This document shows, piece after piece, positions 53,401 through 64,000 of a DNA stretch of 64,000 nucleotides. The notes under the pieces were generated by a model that did not search any database, was not told the origin of the DNA, and saw nothing but the letters and a program-made list of their open reading frames with translations. A program made the position numbers and the translations under genes. Source of the DNA: Linepithema humile (Eukaryota; Arthropoda; Insecta; Hymenoptera; Formicidae). Numbering within the stretch: the stretch's first letter is position 1; each line of letters starts with the position of its first letter. The stretch is from contig NC_090132.1 of the NCBI RefSeq assembly GCF_040581485.1, positions 21,048,911-21,112,910 of the forward strand. The letters are read 5' to 3'.

Positions 53401-56400
53401 CCAGCTGCACGAGTTCGGCGCGTTATTACGCGCGCGATCTGCAAACTCGCGCGTTTTCTCTTTCGACGGCGACGGGATGCGTGCCAGATTTCGCGGATTG
53501 TCATCGTGTCGCAGCGACTGCCTGCCGCTTGCACAAGCAGGCAGACCCCGCAGCTTGCACCGAAATCGGCCGTGATTTCAACCGGATAAGGATGAAACGC
53601 GATGTGATTGCACTCGTCTTTCACCGAGATTTCTTTTCGCGCGATGGGGACATATGCATATTTATCATAAAAGAGAAGCAGAAAAAATCAGAATAAATTC
53701 CTCATAAAGTTCTTTGAATCTTCAAACGTATTTGATTTTTTTATTGAGAGACAATATATTAATCTTTGTACTAAACTCTAGATTCTTTGATTTCGAATAA
53801 TTTGATTTATTTGAATGGGAAAATTCCCGGGAAAGAGATATAAAATATTATATAGCACATACGCAAGTGTGATAGAAAGTATTGACAACGTCTGGAAAGC
53901 GATTAAACAAACAGATAACAAAGTAGTGATCGGTAGCAAAGGTCGAGTGGAAATATTGGAAGTATGAAAGCTACGATTCAACGAAGCGAATTCCATGCAC
54001 GTCCTTTGATCCTATTCGTCGCTACATAATGCAGAGAATGTAGAAAAATATTATGATAATCTATACTGCACTTCTCATGTAAATTCTATTTCATAAATTT
54101 AATTGCGACTTTTTATTTATTTATACGCGACTTCTGTTTAGTATGAATGTAATTAAGACGCGAATAATAAGCGTCTTGATAATCAGCCTTGCTACCACGT
54201 CAATCATTGCTATCGCATTCAAATGGTAGGCAATGCCAGTTAAATTGTCACAATTTAACTGCTTTCTAATTGCTGCTTTCTTCCAACTCATTATGCGAAA
54301 CATTCCTATGTGCAACTAACGCTGCAGGCAGACGCTATAAGCATTTCATTTAGCGTTTGAGATGGGAACTGTACGATTATTAGCCGCATGTAGCATCTAG
54401 AAACTGTTCTTTAATGAATAAATTCGCAATGAACATTTTTCCGTGGAATAAATATTAAGAATCTAAAGTTATTTACTTCAAAGGTAAACTATTTAGTAAA
54501 AATTAATAATAAGTTAGCGTCATTAGCTTTTGTTTTCGAGTATTAGATTTCTTTTTTAAAGCCAAATACTAAATAATTATGTGAATTTGAAAAACAAATC
54601 ACGAATGTGTAGAGAAGACAGAATTAGACGATAATTCTGCACAACATCTGCGATACCTTGACATTTCGGTGCATCATTTGAAATTAACAAGCGTACGAAC
54701 GTGACTGTTTAAAATCGACCGTGACTGAAAATCGTAAAAAAAACAAAGCTGTTTAAATCTAGACATCACTTTCTAGCTCATTGAAACGCGTCGCACCATA
54801 ACAATTTCAATTCCACGCGAATACATCACGGTCGCTTTTTTTCCTCCTTCCATGAAATTAATGAACGGATGGATAAATTTAAACTTGGCCAACTCCATTT
54901 TACGTATATATGGTCGGTCGTTTACAAAGATATGCTGATTTAGTATTGCGCATAAATGCAATTTTCTAGAAAGTTAATATATAATATTTTTTGTTTTTTT
55001 ATAAATAATACATGACTTTAAATATCTTTTTTTAAACTAATCAAAAAACTGTAAGATTTAAAAACAACATTGGTAAAACAAATTTTTTTTAAATTTCGAA
55101 ATTCTTCGTCATTTAAAATAAATTGTTTTTAAAATAAAAATTAAATTCGTAAAAAAATTGTTTTGACAACTGTTGCAGGAAATCCAAAAGAAGCCCCTGA
55201 CTCCGGAACCAACGCGATCCACAGTAATAGCGATCAGCCCGAAGGTCCATTCTCCGAGAAGCGACGGGCATTACGGTTTTGAAGTTTCTACCTGCGAAAT
55301 GAGCCTTAATAGCGACTCGAGATCACGGACCGAGATAATAAGTAGTCCTGAAACGAAGATCCAAGAGACCTATCGATCTCCAGTTCCATTCGCATCCTCT
55401 AATCAAATCGCGCCACTTACAAACACACTGAGAAATGACGAACCGTCCCTCCAGACTAATAACACACTCACGCAGTTGCTGTCCGTCAGCAACGACAGCG
55501 TTATCACGAATACGAGTAGAAATAACGAATATTCGACACACATAGTGCCACACACGCCGACAAAACCCGAATTGTCGCATCCGATCAGTAGACTGTGCGA
55601 TACGATCGAATCCGATGAGAAGAAGGAAACGAAGATAGAGATAGAAAGCGCGGAGAAGAATGACGAGGAGAGAATTGCGAGGATATTTGTTAATAGCGAC
55701 GATAACAACAACGACGAGGCAATCGTCAGCACGGAAATAGTGCGTGGACGATCGGCCGACGATCACAGGTGCGATCAATGTGGGAAGACCTTCGTCACGA
55801 GAGCATCGCTCAAGGTATTGTATCTTATTAAAACAATTAATTAAATATTAATTATGCAGACTGTAGCTTTAAACAGCCAAATCACTTGAGATCCGTGTAT
55901 CAAACACTTAGAAACAGCATTAAGTACATTAAAAAAATATGTCTATAAGACAGTCATAATAAAAAAAAATATATTTAAATTTGAAGAAATGATTGCTGTC
56001 GATTTTTCGATCACTTATTATTGGGTTGTGCAATAAGAAATTTCGGATTTTTTAAATAAATCTAATACTTTTTTTTTGTAAGGCGTAGATTACGTAAATA
56101 TTCGTTGGTCAAAGTTGTATTTAAGTTCCGCCTACATCACGCGTCAAAAAACAATAACATCATCATAGAAAAATATGAAATTATCTATTATACAACAATA
56201 TAATACAATCAAGACTCGATCATCATTTTTCTTGTGGACTGTCTCTCTTCCGACAATTAAAATCATGTCCAATATCTTGACTTGTCCCCTTCGTTTGCGA
56301 CTCTCTAGCTCTAAATAGCTATCTAAACATCGTCATGTTCGTGTGTTCATCACAGACACATAGCCGAACGCACTCCGGCGAGAAGCCGTTTCGCTGCGCC

Positions 56401-57129
56401 GATTGCGGGAAGCAATTCTCGCAGCTGCGCAATTACAAGTACCATCGCAGCGTGCATGAGGGCACCCGGGAGTTTGCCGCCACTTGTCCGGAATGCGGCA
56501 AATACTTCAACGACCGTGGTTACCTGAGCTCGCACATGAAGATCCACCGGAACCGCAAGGAATACGGCTGCGCGGAATGCGGCAAGAGCTTCAACCAGCG
56601 AGTGGCCTACAATATGCACGTGCGTATACACACGGGCGTAAAGCCGCACCAGTGCGAGCAATGCGGCAAGGCGTTCTCGCGGAAGATGCTGCTGAAACAG
56701 CACCTGAGAACCCATTCCGGCGAGCGGCCGTACCAGTGCCAGGTCTGCCAGAAAGCGTTCGCTGATCGCTCCAACATGACCCTCCACACCAGACTGCACT
56801 CCGGCTTGAAACCCTACCAGTGTAACCTGTGCTCGAAAGCCTTCACCAAGAAGCACCATCTGAAGACCCACCTCAATTATCACACCGGCACTAAGCCGTA
56901 CACTTGCACGAACTGCGGCAGCAGATTCTCGCAGAGTAGTAATATGAGGACCCATTTTAAGAAGTGCATCGTCAACAATGCCGCTGGAGTGACCAAGTCC
57001 GGCGACGAAGCCGGTGTCGAAAGCAGCATCACATCGCAGGTGGCTCTAACTCCGCCCAACTCCGATCAGGAGTCGAGCATCCTAACGCCAATCTCGAAGA
57101 GCGTTGCCGTGACGGAGAGCAACGCATAG
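35471..57129 (+). CDS. BTB/POZ and C2H2 zinc-finger transcription factor
   Basis: Likely a sequence-specific nuclear regulator: BTB domains dimerise and recruit corepressors or cullin-3, and C2H2 arrays bind DNA. Four coding exons, all joined in phase 0: 35471-35638, 49618-50646, 55179-55814, 56356-57129; 868 aa. The BTB domain (about 25-118) is split after Q56; D30, H44 and FIYTGSV fit the fold. It lacks the LRWNNY-type N-terminus of insect tramtrack-class BTBs. A polar, Ser/Asp-rich linker (about 120-590) joins it to eight zinc fingers: 597-617, 625-645, 655-675, 683-703, 711-731, 739-759, 767-787, 795-815. Linkers are mostly TGEKP-like. Finger 1 is split by the last intron; finger 8 ends H-x3-C (C2HC form). 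A Ser/Thr-rich tail closes the protein. AATAAA lies at 57188-57193. I do not recognise a named orthologue. Confidence 0.93.
35639..49617 (+). other. 14-kb intron 1 of the BTB-ZF gene
   Basis: Donor CAA|GTCAGT and acceptor TTTACAG|GAA; the intron splits the BTB domain in phase 0. The content is AT-rich with no recognised gene on either strand. Local oddities are a GCGCAA/TTGCGC-dense patch (36,364-36,490), a GGTACG-rich stretch (37,466-37,580) and a TGACG-dense patch (45,448-45,585). Long introns in insect transcription-factor genes commonly hold enhancers; that is inference here. Confidence 0.8.
51860..52010 (-). mobile_element. Penelope-like retroelement remnant with hammerhead-like core
   Basis: Read on the minus strand, 51915-51884 gives TTGAGGA, a short GGCC-GGCC stem with loop, then GAAAC. 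This matches the hammerhead layout CUGANGA / stem II / GAAA except for its first base. Hammerhead motifs in terminal repeats are characteristic of Penelope-like elements. Beside it is an inverted repeat with perfect 16-bp arms (51925-51940 and 51986-52001) around a 45-base spacer. No reverse transcriptase is present. The assignment rests on motif memory. Confidence 0.4.
51925..52001. repeat. Inverted repeat with 16-bp arms
   Basis: The arm ATTGACGAATGATAGC (51925-51940) is matched exactly by its reverse complement at 51986-52001. It would form a strong stem-loop if transcribed and abuts the Penelope-like motif. Confidence 0.85.
53280..53640. promoter_or_regulatory. CpG/E-box-rich island in BTB-ZF intron 2
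   Basis: GC-rich stretch within AT-rich intron. It contains three CAGCTG E-boxes (about 53,292, 53,389, 53,402), a 20-bp perfect palindrome (53382-53401) centred on one of them, and a 7-bp stem CTGCCTG/CAGGCAG near 53,520-53,545. Frames are open on both strands but without motifs. It could be an intragenic promoter or enhancer; this is inference. Confidence 0.35.
55815..56355 (+). other. Intron 3 of the BTB-ZF gene (541 bp)
   Basis: Donor AAG|GTATTG and acceptor CATCACAG|ACA, phase 0, inside zinc finger 1 between its second cysteine and first histidine. It carries a mariner-type MITE at 56021-56198. Confidence 0.9.
56021..56198. mobile_element. Mariner-type MITE, 178 bp, in BTB-ZF intron 3
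   Basis: Left end TTGGGTTGTGCAATAAGAAA; the reverse-complemented right end, TTGTTGTATAATAGATAATT, matches it with small gaps. TA flanks both sides (56019-56020, 56199-56200). It is a shorter relative of the copy at 18293-18510, sharing the ATTTTTTAAATAAATCT block and the internal GTCAAAGTTGTA block. The ends resemble Tc1/mariner termini. It is non-coding. Confidence 0.7.
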
Positions 57130-57700
57130 CGGTTTCTTCCGCTCGAAAGACAGACTCGTATTTCGAAAGTGGGTGAAGTTGACGAAGAATAAAGTGAAAA
57201 CACTTGTGACCGCATCGTTATAATGGTAGGTGTTTGACAGAAGATAGTATATTTAGCAGAAGTGTTTGTCTTAATAAATTGACCGAAAATAGACTGCGGA
57301 CTTTCACACTTTTTGTAAGCTTGGTACACACGTTTGTAGAATAATTTCTACGCTGAATCGATTTATTTGCATTTCAGTCAATATTACATCGAAAAGTGGT
57401 AGCAAAATTTGCATTGACTTAGTATTAAAAATATGCAGTTTGTTTTCAGACAATTTAATATTTAGCTAGTTGAAATAAGATTGGAATATCAGTGTTGTAC
57501 AGTAGTCATTGCATTGTGCCTTCCAGTTCCTGTATTTATTGAACTAATCTCAGTGTACATACAGAACTCCCTGTTTTAATCTAATCTAATATTTAAATAA
57601 CTTAGAGTGAGAGATTTGATATCAAAAAGGTAATGTTAAATCAAAATAAATACATCAAAAAATTGAATGTCCCACGGAAGGCTTATTTCTGTTCAATTAA
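57130..57700 (+). other. 3' UTR and flank of the BTB-ZF gene
   Basis: The stop codon is TAG at 57127-57129. An AATAAA signal is present at 57188-57193, with further AATAAA copies near 57,273 and 57,644, so alternative 3' ends are possible. Confidence 0.6.
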
Positions 57701-59955
57701 ATCCGTTTACCTTTTACCGCGTAAAAAGATTACTCATTCTAAAATACTATATTTATTTTCGCAATCTTATAATTTGACAAATGTCTAATTAAAGTAAAAT
57801 ATTTGTACAAATTAAATTAATTGATATTAATAAAAAACAAATTAATTAGTAATTCTATAAATATTAAGAATGGCAACATTTCATTCTCGACAATTCATTA
57901 ACAATCCAGTTGACAACTGCTGTAAATATTATAAAAATTAATTGAAAATCGAAATCTCTCAATTTGTCTTTGGATTCATTTAATAATCTTGCTCTTGTAC
58001 CAAAAATAATCCCATGAATTCAAGAAATACACGTCGCTTCCTTGCTGCCTACCGAACAATTAATAGCCCCTTCGCCGAAACTGCAACGTGTGATTGCAAC
58101 ACGATACGTCCAATTGCCGGTTGCAACACAGCAATTGCAAATGCAATCGAAAAGCAGTCTGCAGCTGCTTGTAGGAAGTATCTCCTCGTGTTTGAAAGTA
58201 ACCGTCGGAGAATAACCGAGCTTCCATATCAGTGCAAATAGTGCGGTAACAACTCTTTCTAAGAAATGTCTTTATAGCGCTTAAGGATCTGTTCTTAGAG
58301 CAACTTTGTTAGTGTTTTTTGGGAGAAAGAAAAATATACGAGCCAGAAATTAAATAATGACAGACAAAATCCGTCCGTTCTAAAATAGAATTTGGACTAA
58401 ACACACACTTTCCAATCACTCCAATCGAAGAATTTGAAAGGTATGTGAAGAATATAATTTAAATACGTTCCGAGATGTAATAATAAGTCGTGGACTAGAA
58501 TGCCGTTAAGAAAATAAATAAAATAAAATTATTTGCAGAAAGTAATACACTTTTATATTTTAAGATATCTTTTATGTGTAAAATGGCTTAAATTTATATC
58601 GCAATAAGAGTTGAATTAAGAATATGTGATAGAAACAGCGAGGTGTTTGAAACACCAACATGTATATTCAATACAGTAATATATTTAATTGACGACCTCA
58701 TTGCATGTTCATAGAATATTTTAATATATGCAAATATTGATTGTATGCGAAACACATTAAGTTGACAAATAAACGTTTCTTTGTACAGCTGTGTTCGATT
58801 GAACAGATTAAATTCTGTTTGATAAATAAAATGAAAAATAAAATATTTTGATATTTCCTAATTCATATGAAACCAGTATTTTCTTTATCTTCATTGAAAA
58901 ATGAGATTTTCCTCACTGAAAACGCGTACTGTTAATTAAAATATAAATATAATGGCGTCCAAAATCGAATAATTCATCATTATAATTTTTAACAATGTCA
59001 TTTTCTAACATAATCCGCGATCAAATGTCTCTTAAACGATACGCTTTGTGTTTAGAAGTAACGTTCAAGCACAATTGCGGCACGTACGAAGTATAACGGT
59101 GCATCGTGGGTAAGATGTACGCGGACAATAAATCGTCGCCGTGATAGTGTCTCCTTCTCAGAGCCAGTGGAATTATCGTAAATCCTGGCGCGCGACACAA
59201 ATCGCCCGTTAATATTTAACTGCGAATGAGCGACTCTCTCGGCGATGCGTCATATTTTTGAAGAAAGTTGTAGAACGCGCAGCGGTGAGTTTTATCATTA
59301 ACGCGTGTAATGCTCATCAAGCCGCGTATGGTCATGCAGGAGGCGTTGCACTTCCGTGAAATATTATCTGCTTTTCATGCTGCAGACTATCAACTGATAA
59401 TTATATGTTTAAATATGCTCCTAGCCATTTGAGAATCTGCATAATATGAAAACAGTAATTTTATGCGTATCAACGTGTTTCTAATGTGCACGTTTCTATA
59501 TATTTCTGAATTAGCCTTTTCAAAATTGTGAACAAATTACACTCGTAAATTAAAAATTGTACCCATAATCGTTTTTTCTTTTTGCTTCTGAAATTTAATT
59601 GAACTTCTTTCTCGCACGTTTCGTTACATTGTGAAATGCAGAAACGAACCGGTATCTGACTATAGGATATTGAGGTGGACCTTAGGTATGTGCACAATAA
59701 TCGCCAGCACGTGATGGTTTGTGGCACTCGGAGCATATCAGATTACGGAAACGGTCCCGAAGTGGTATGGATGCTGCGAGCGGATAATCGCGAGATACAA
59801 AATAACAGATCCGGAGAATCGTGTGCAGCACGTACAAGGTTAACCATGTGTTTGTGATGGATTGTGGATATCGAGACGTGACCGAATCGGAAGAAAGAAT
59901 CGTACAAATATCGCGAGGTAAATGTTCTAAATTCACTCAGAGCATTTCTTTCTGT

Positions 59956-59986
<31 letters not shown>

Positions 59987-62900
59987 GTGCAACATAAATT
60001 TTGAATCTTATAATAATTCTAATATTTCAATTACGTAATTGCCAAAATATTTCATGTCAAAAATTAAAAAAAATAAAAATATAAAGAAAATTTTTAATGT
60101 CGAAAAACTTGAAGAAACTTTAAAGTCAGAGTTGTGAGTCTACATCTACCTATCACGCTTACACAATAATGACAGCATGAATTAAATATTATCTTGCACG
60201 TGGAATAAGCGGAATCTGATTTATACTTCCCTTTGAAGATTGTAAAAATTTCTTAATTAACTTCTTATTGAAACGTGAGCGTTTATTACGTCTGATTAAA
60301 ACTTGTATATAGCTTGAAGCAAATGACAACGAATATCTCTTACAACTATCATGTAAAAATCGTTCAATAGCTGCAGCAATTACAAATGCGTTCCCTGTCT
60401 ATTCGACGTCTAGCTCGTGCGTCTTTATTCCATTCCCATTTCTCCTCCTGTCACTATAGGCTATTATCGCAGCCGCGATTTTCTCCGCTTCTTATACACT
60501 TAATCTGATCGAGAGAAATGGCTCTAAGGACACGGTCGTAAAGAAGATCTTGAACCTGCTCGCTTAGCAAATACACGCCGTACACGATAAAGCTATCGAG
60601 GCATTGTGGCTAGTCCCGAGTGGACACTTAGCGCCAAGTCATCCTCAGCGCATCGTTAATTAGGCTCATGGCTCATTAGATTTTTTATCGTGCATAAGCC
60701 TCAACTTGACGGATTCTTGACCTCGGGTTGAAAGTTGCCTTAACGGTTACATAAATTCGCTTGACAAATGCGATTATCGACGATCTTCGATGTATGACGT
60801 ACATAACTTTATAATTTCACATAGTTGCTCATGGTTTTCTGCATTCGGCTTTAGGCATATTTCAATATCTTGAAATTAAAAGTAAATAACAATAAAATAA
60901 ATAAAACTAAATAGCTTTAATATTTTTTATATATTCAAGATGTTCGCTTTTTGATCTATATATACTTATATTTATATATAAGTACATAAAATATAATTTC
61001 AAAATACTGTTAAAAAAAAGACATGAGTATAAAATTATTGCATGTTTGAGTATACATTTTTTATCTAATATTTGCGAATAATTTGCATTTTAACGAGTGT
61101 AATTTATTACATTTAAAGACTACTCTGTCAAATGTTGTGTGTGCCACTGAGAATTGTGTCACACCAAATACGTTGAAATTCTCTAAAAATATGTGTCAAC
61201 AACAGCGTTAAACAAATATTTATACGACAATATCTAAGACAAAATAATTCCTTTCGCAAAACTTCACGCAAGAAATCTGGCGATTTGTGCATAAGTAAAA
61301 ATTTACGCGAGCTTTCTCTCACCCGTTTGGATTTTAAAAAAACATGGAATTAGAAGATTACTGATTGCTGCTTCCCGGAAATAATTGGCCACATTCCAAT
61401 TATATGTGCAAACTCACGCGAAAGTACGAATAATATCCAACAAACACTTTTATAAGATGATAAGAGTGATAAAAGAATATATACATAAAGTTTTGATTAA
61501 AAGGTCATATAAAGTCATATAATAAAATAAGAATGTAATGTATAAAATAATTGAAAATAATTTAAAGTCTTTTTTGCAACCCTTTAGTGCGCATAATTTG
61601 CAGTAAGAATACTTTAACCGAGTTCAAGGAAAGGTTATCTCTAAGGATATATTGATCGATAAATATTAATTATAAGGTTTTATTTGCGGATTTCAGGTTG
61701 AAAACCTTTTAATAAATTTGTATACGTAAAAAAAATATAAAACAAGCAATAAAACATAACAAAAAATATAATCGAAAGAAGTACTCTAATCTCTTTTTAG
61801 ACGTTTTCATATTGTTTTTTTAGTATTGAGACAACTTTTCATAAAAATCACACACACACTTTATCATTGCTTTATTTGGTTACGTTCCGTTTATCCGGTT
61901 TTCCATAAAATTCCTTCGTGAGATGCATAATTTATCTGTTTGTCTCGGTTCATTTGCTTGTCAGCGATAAATTATTCTCAACCTTGTGTATTCGTGACCT
62001 CTACGCGAGTTCGTGAATCGGTACTGGCGATTCACGACTACCTGTTTGCACCAACCGAAACATCAGATAACGCCCGTTAGAACTGGTTACACCGACCAGG
62101 TGCATTACGATCCTACGGCGCGATACGGAAGATAAGCACCGGATAGAGGACCATTTCGCCTTCGGATGCGGCGACTGACCTCCTGAACTCGATGGCCGAG
62201 AAGGAGAAAATCCACTTGACGGACTGCAACTTCCACATCTTTTTTTAAATCGCTCGTTCCGTTAATTAGCGATACTCACGGATGATACGGAATTTTGTAT
62301 ATAAACCTACAATTTTCTAAATATGCTTTCTAAATAACTATAATTTTCCGGAATATGGAACACGTAACAGGCAGTTTTAGCACCGTGACCAATTTATCGT
62401 AATATATGTATATATATATTTTGTGTATTATTAATCTATTATAGTGTCGTAAATATTCTTCGATCAAATATCACAAATTACTTCATTTGCTTCTTCTTTC
62501 TCTTCCACTGATTAAATATATTATTTAATATACGTTGTTTGACTGAGTAACATCGATGCGCTTGAAAGCAAGCTTTCTTTCAGTAAAACTTTGCATGTAC
62601 GTCGATTTGTTGTCAAACAGTAGATTATTATGGCATCGCAACAATCAATTAATGTTGCGACAAAATATACAAATCTTTAATTTCGAATTTTAATTAAATG
62701 ACAATAATTTTATTCATTTATTTAAAGAAATAAAATTCAAGAACCAAAGAGAATTGTTGCAAGAACACGCAACTATGTTCGTATGAAAGGCTAGTCACTA
62801 CGGCGCTAATCGTCAATTTACATATTCATATTTCATTTACATTTTACCACCAATTTACATATTCGTGATTGAGTTTCTCGCGAAATTACGAGTGGAAAAA

Positions 62901-63840
62901 ATCAATTCCTAATTCATTGTAGAATACACCGTCATTTTGACTGGAAAGGTGGAACAGCTAGAAACCTCTATGTATATCATGATAATCATATAATTGAAGT
63001 CGATTGACAATCGGATTGTAACCACGATAATGACACCAACCGCGATGGCGGTTGCTGAATAGACTTAATTGGTAAGACAATGTTAAACGTCTAACCCCAA
63101 ACGATTACAAGTCGGATTATTCGATTTCCTCTTGCTGGCTCGCTTATACTAAAGAGAAAAGGACGGCGAAAGGATTCTCGCGCGTGAAAACGATTTTTCT
63201 CGCGCGCGACCAGTTAAATTGTAGTCGTTACGTAAAACGCTGAGCAGGTCGTGTAAGTACGCTATCGCGAGACCGAATTGCATCTTGCCGGAGAGCTGCT
63301 CGTCGTCTACTTAAGAGTTTGCGTCACGAGAAAACAGCATTGTTCTCTCTGTGAAACGTTAAACGCTTTTCGATTAATACCATATGATTTGTGCGAGATG
63401 TTTCGGGATGATTATTGGATGTTCTTTCAGTTATGAATTCGATCTCAATTTTCTTGATTGTGAAATATATTCTATTATTATATTATTCGTAATATTTAGA
63501 ATTTATTTATATTGGTATCACAAATTGTTTTTATATTTTTTAAATATTCCGTACTGCTCCTTGCAAAATTACCATAAATTTATATACTCAAAATTAATGT
63601 ATTTTTTCGCTCTTTATAAAGAATTATATTATATTTTAGAATATTATTGTCATAATTAATTATATTAATTGTAAATAATATATTTAATCATTTCTAAATT
63701 CAAAGTTTATGAAGCCATACAATAAAATTTTTGCTAAAAAAGAATCGACTCTAATGGCGTCGAACGACCCACGCATGAAAATCGACCAATGGAAATCTGT
63801 ACGCAATATCGCAAAATTGGCATATGGGAAAACCTGTAAA
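57701..63840. other. AT-rich intergenic region
   Basis: No gene is recognised. A TTGCAA/CAATTGC-rich patch lies at about 58,078-58,160, a CpG-richer patch at about 59,090-59,290, and a long poly-A run at 59956-59982. Two short frames looked exon-like (60460-60567 and 62144-62248) but neither could be supported. Confidence 0.5.
59956..59982. repeat. Poly-A run
   Basis: Twenty-seven consecutive As, the longest homopolymer in the window. It may be the tail of a retroposed sequence, but no retroelement body is recognised upstream. Confidence 0.85.
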
Positions 63841-63854
63841 GAGGCCTGAGGTCA

Positions 63855-64000
63855 TATATATAGTAGTACACATAAAGCTGCACGGCTACGTTTTCTCTTA
63901 AGACGGTATAGCGGCACCAAAGTGAAGAAGATCGGTGCGATCAATGATCTTCCATCATGGTAGCGGTATACCTATTGACCTGGCAGGCAAATCGGCACAT
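63855..64000 (+). promoter_or_regulatory. Candidate TATA promoter and 5' end of a gene running off the window
   Basis: TATATATA at 63855-63862 is followed about 25-30 bases later by a plausible start region, then about 70 bases of leader. Two overlapping ATGs follow: 63944 and 63957. Both frames stay open to the window end. The ATG at 63957 (context ATCATGG) would begin MVAVYLLTW, but ATG|GTAGCG could also be a splice donor right after the start codon. CCAAT-like motifs lie at about 63,788 and, inverted, about 63,816. Weak evidence only. Confidence 0.3.

Larger units (their letters stand above)
50647..55178 (+). other. 4.5-kb intron 2 of the BTB-ZF gene
   Basis: Donor GAC|GTAAGT and acceptor GTTGCAG|GAA. 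It contains a Penelope-like remnant (about 51,860-52,010) and a CpG/E-box-rich island with a long palindrome (53,280-53,640). The short frame at 51,094-51,282 lacks any recognisable motif and is not called as a gene. Confidence 0.8.

Noticed and set aside
53364..53696. Overlapping 65-86 aa frames on both strands
   Set aside because: They mirror the CpG-rich island, lack motifs or splice support, and occur in four frames at once.
56350..56955. 201-aa frame antisense to the zinc-finger exon
   Set aside because: It is a shadow of the GC-rich finger exon. The sense strand has all eight fingers and proper splice sites.
60460..60567. 36-codon exon-like frame (AIIAAAIFSASY ... KKILNLLA) behind an acceptor-like CACTATAG
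   Set aside because: No upstream exon or family match could be found. A frame of this length is expected by chance.
62144..62248. Short plus-strand frame (... DLLNSMAEKEKIHLTD ...) with ordinary codon use
   Set aside because: There is a stop codon just upstream, no convincing donor, and no recognised protein.

Overview
The window is nuclear DNA from an insect, most likely an ant or another hymenopteran. This is inferred from AT-rich intergenic DNA with CpG-rich patches, compact GT-AG introns (some under 100 bp), the protein sequences, and the transposon remnants. No bacterial, viral, rRNA or CRISPR features were seen, and no tRNA stood out by eye.

Five protein-coding genes can be assembled exon by exon with consistent splice sites and phases. 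(1) 1-5099, plus strand: the 3' part (667 codons, nine exons) of an ABCA-family lipid transporter, covering the second membrane domain, NBD2 and the C-terminal domain. (2) 14788-20442, minus strand: a complete 959-residue Bre1/RNF20-type E3 ligase for H2B monoubiquitination in 15 coding exons. (3) 21561-22275, plus strand: M-phase phosphoprotein 6 (152 aa), an RNA-exosome cofactor, transcribed divergently from Bre1. (4) 22806-24448, minus strand: a short, EFHB-like degenerate EF-hand protein (293 aa as modelled), tail-to-tail with MPP6. (5) 35471-57129, plus strand: an 868-residue BTB/C2H2 zinc-finger transcription factor whose BTB domain is split by a 14-kb intron. It ends in eight zinc fingers.

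Region by region: 1-5.1 kb transporter; 5.1-14.5 kb 3' flank and AT-rich intergenic DNA with a hAT MITE; 14.5-24.5 kb a compact cluster of three housekeeping or cilia-type genes; 24.5-35.4 kb intergenic DNA with GC-rich islands, one of which (33.05-33.45 kb) may be the BTB-ZF promoter or 5' UTR; 35.4-57.2 kb the BTB-ZF gene with large introns; 57.2-63.8 kb intergenic; 63.85-64.0 kb a TATA promoter-like end that may start another gene.

The main observations beyond the genes are: a pair of related mariner-type MITEs in introns of two genes; a hAT MITE with a perfect 8-bp target duplication; a Penelope-like remnant with a hammerhead-ribozyme-like core; a cluster of six SUMO-consensus motifs in the Bre1 linker; a BTB-ZF gene of non-tramtrack type with all introns in phase 0; and CpG/E-box-rich islands with a 20-bp perfect palindrome inside a large intron. 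Nothing in the window clearly amounts to a new multi-gene system.
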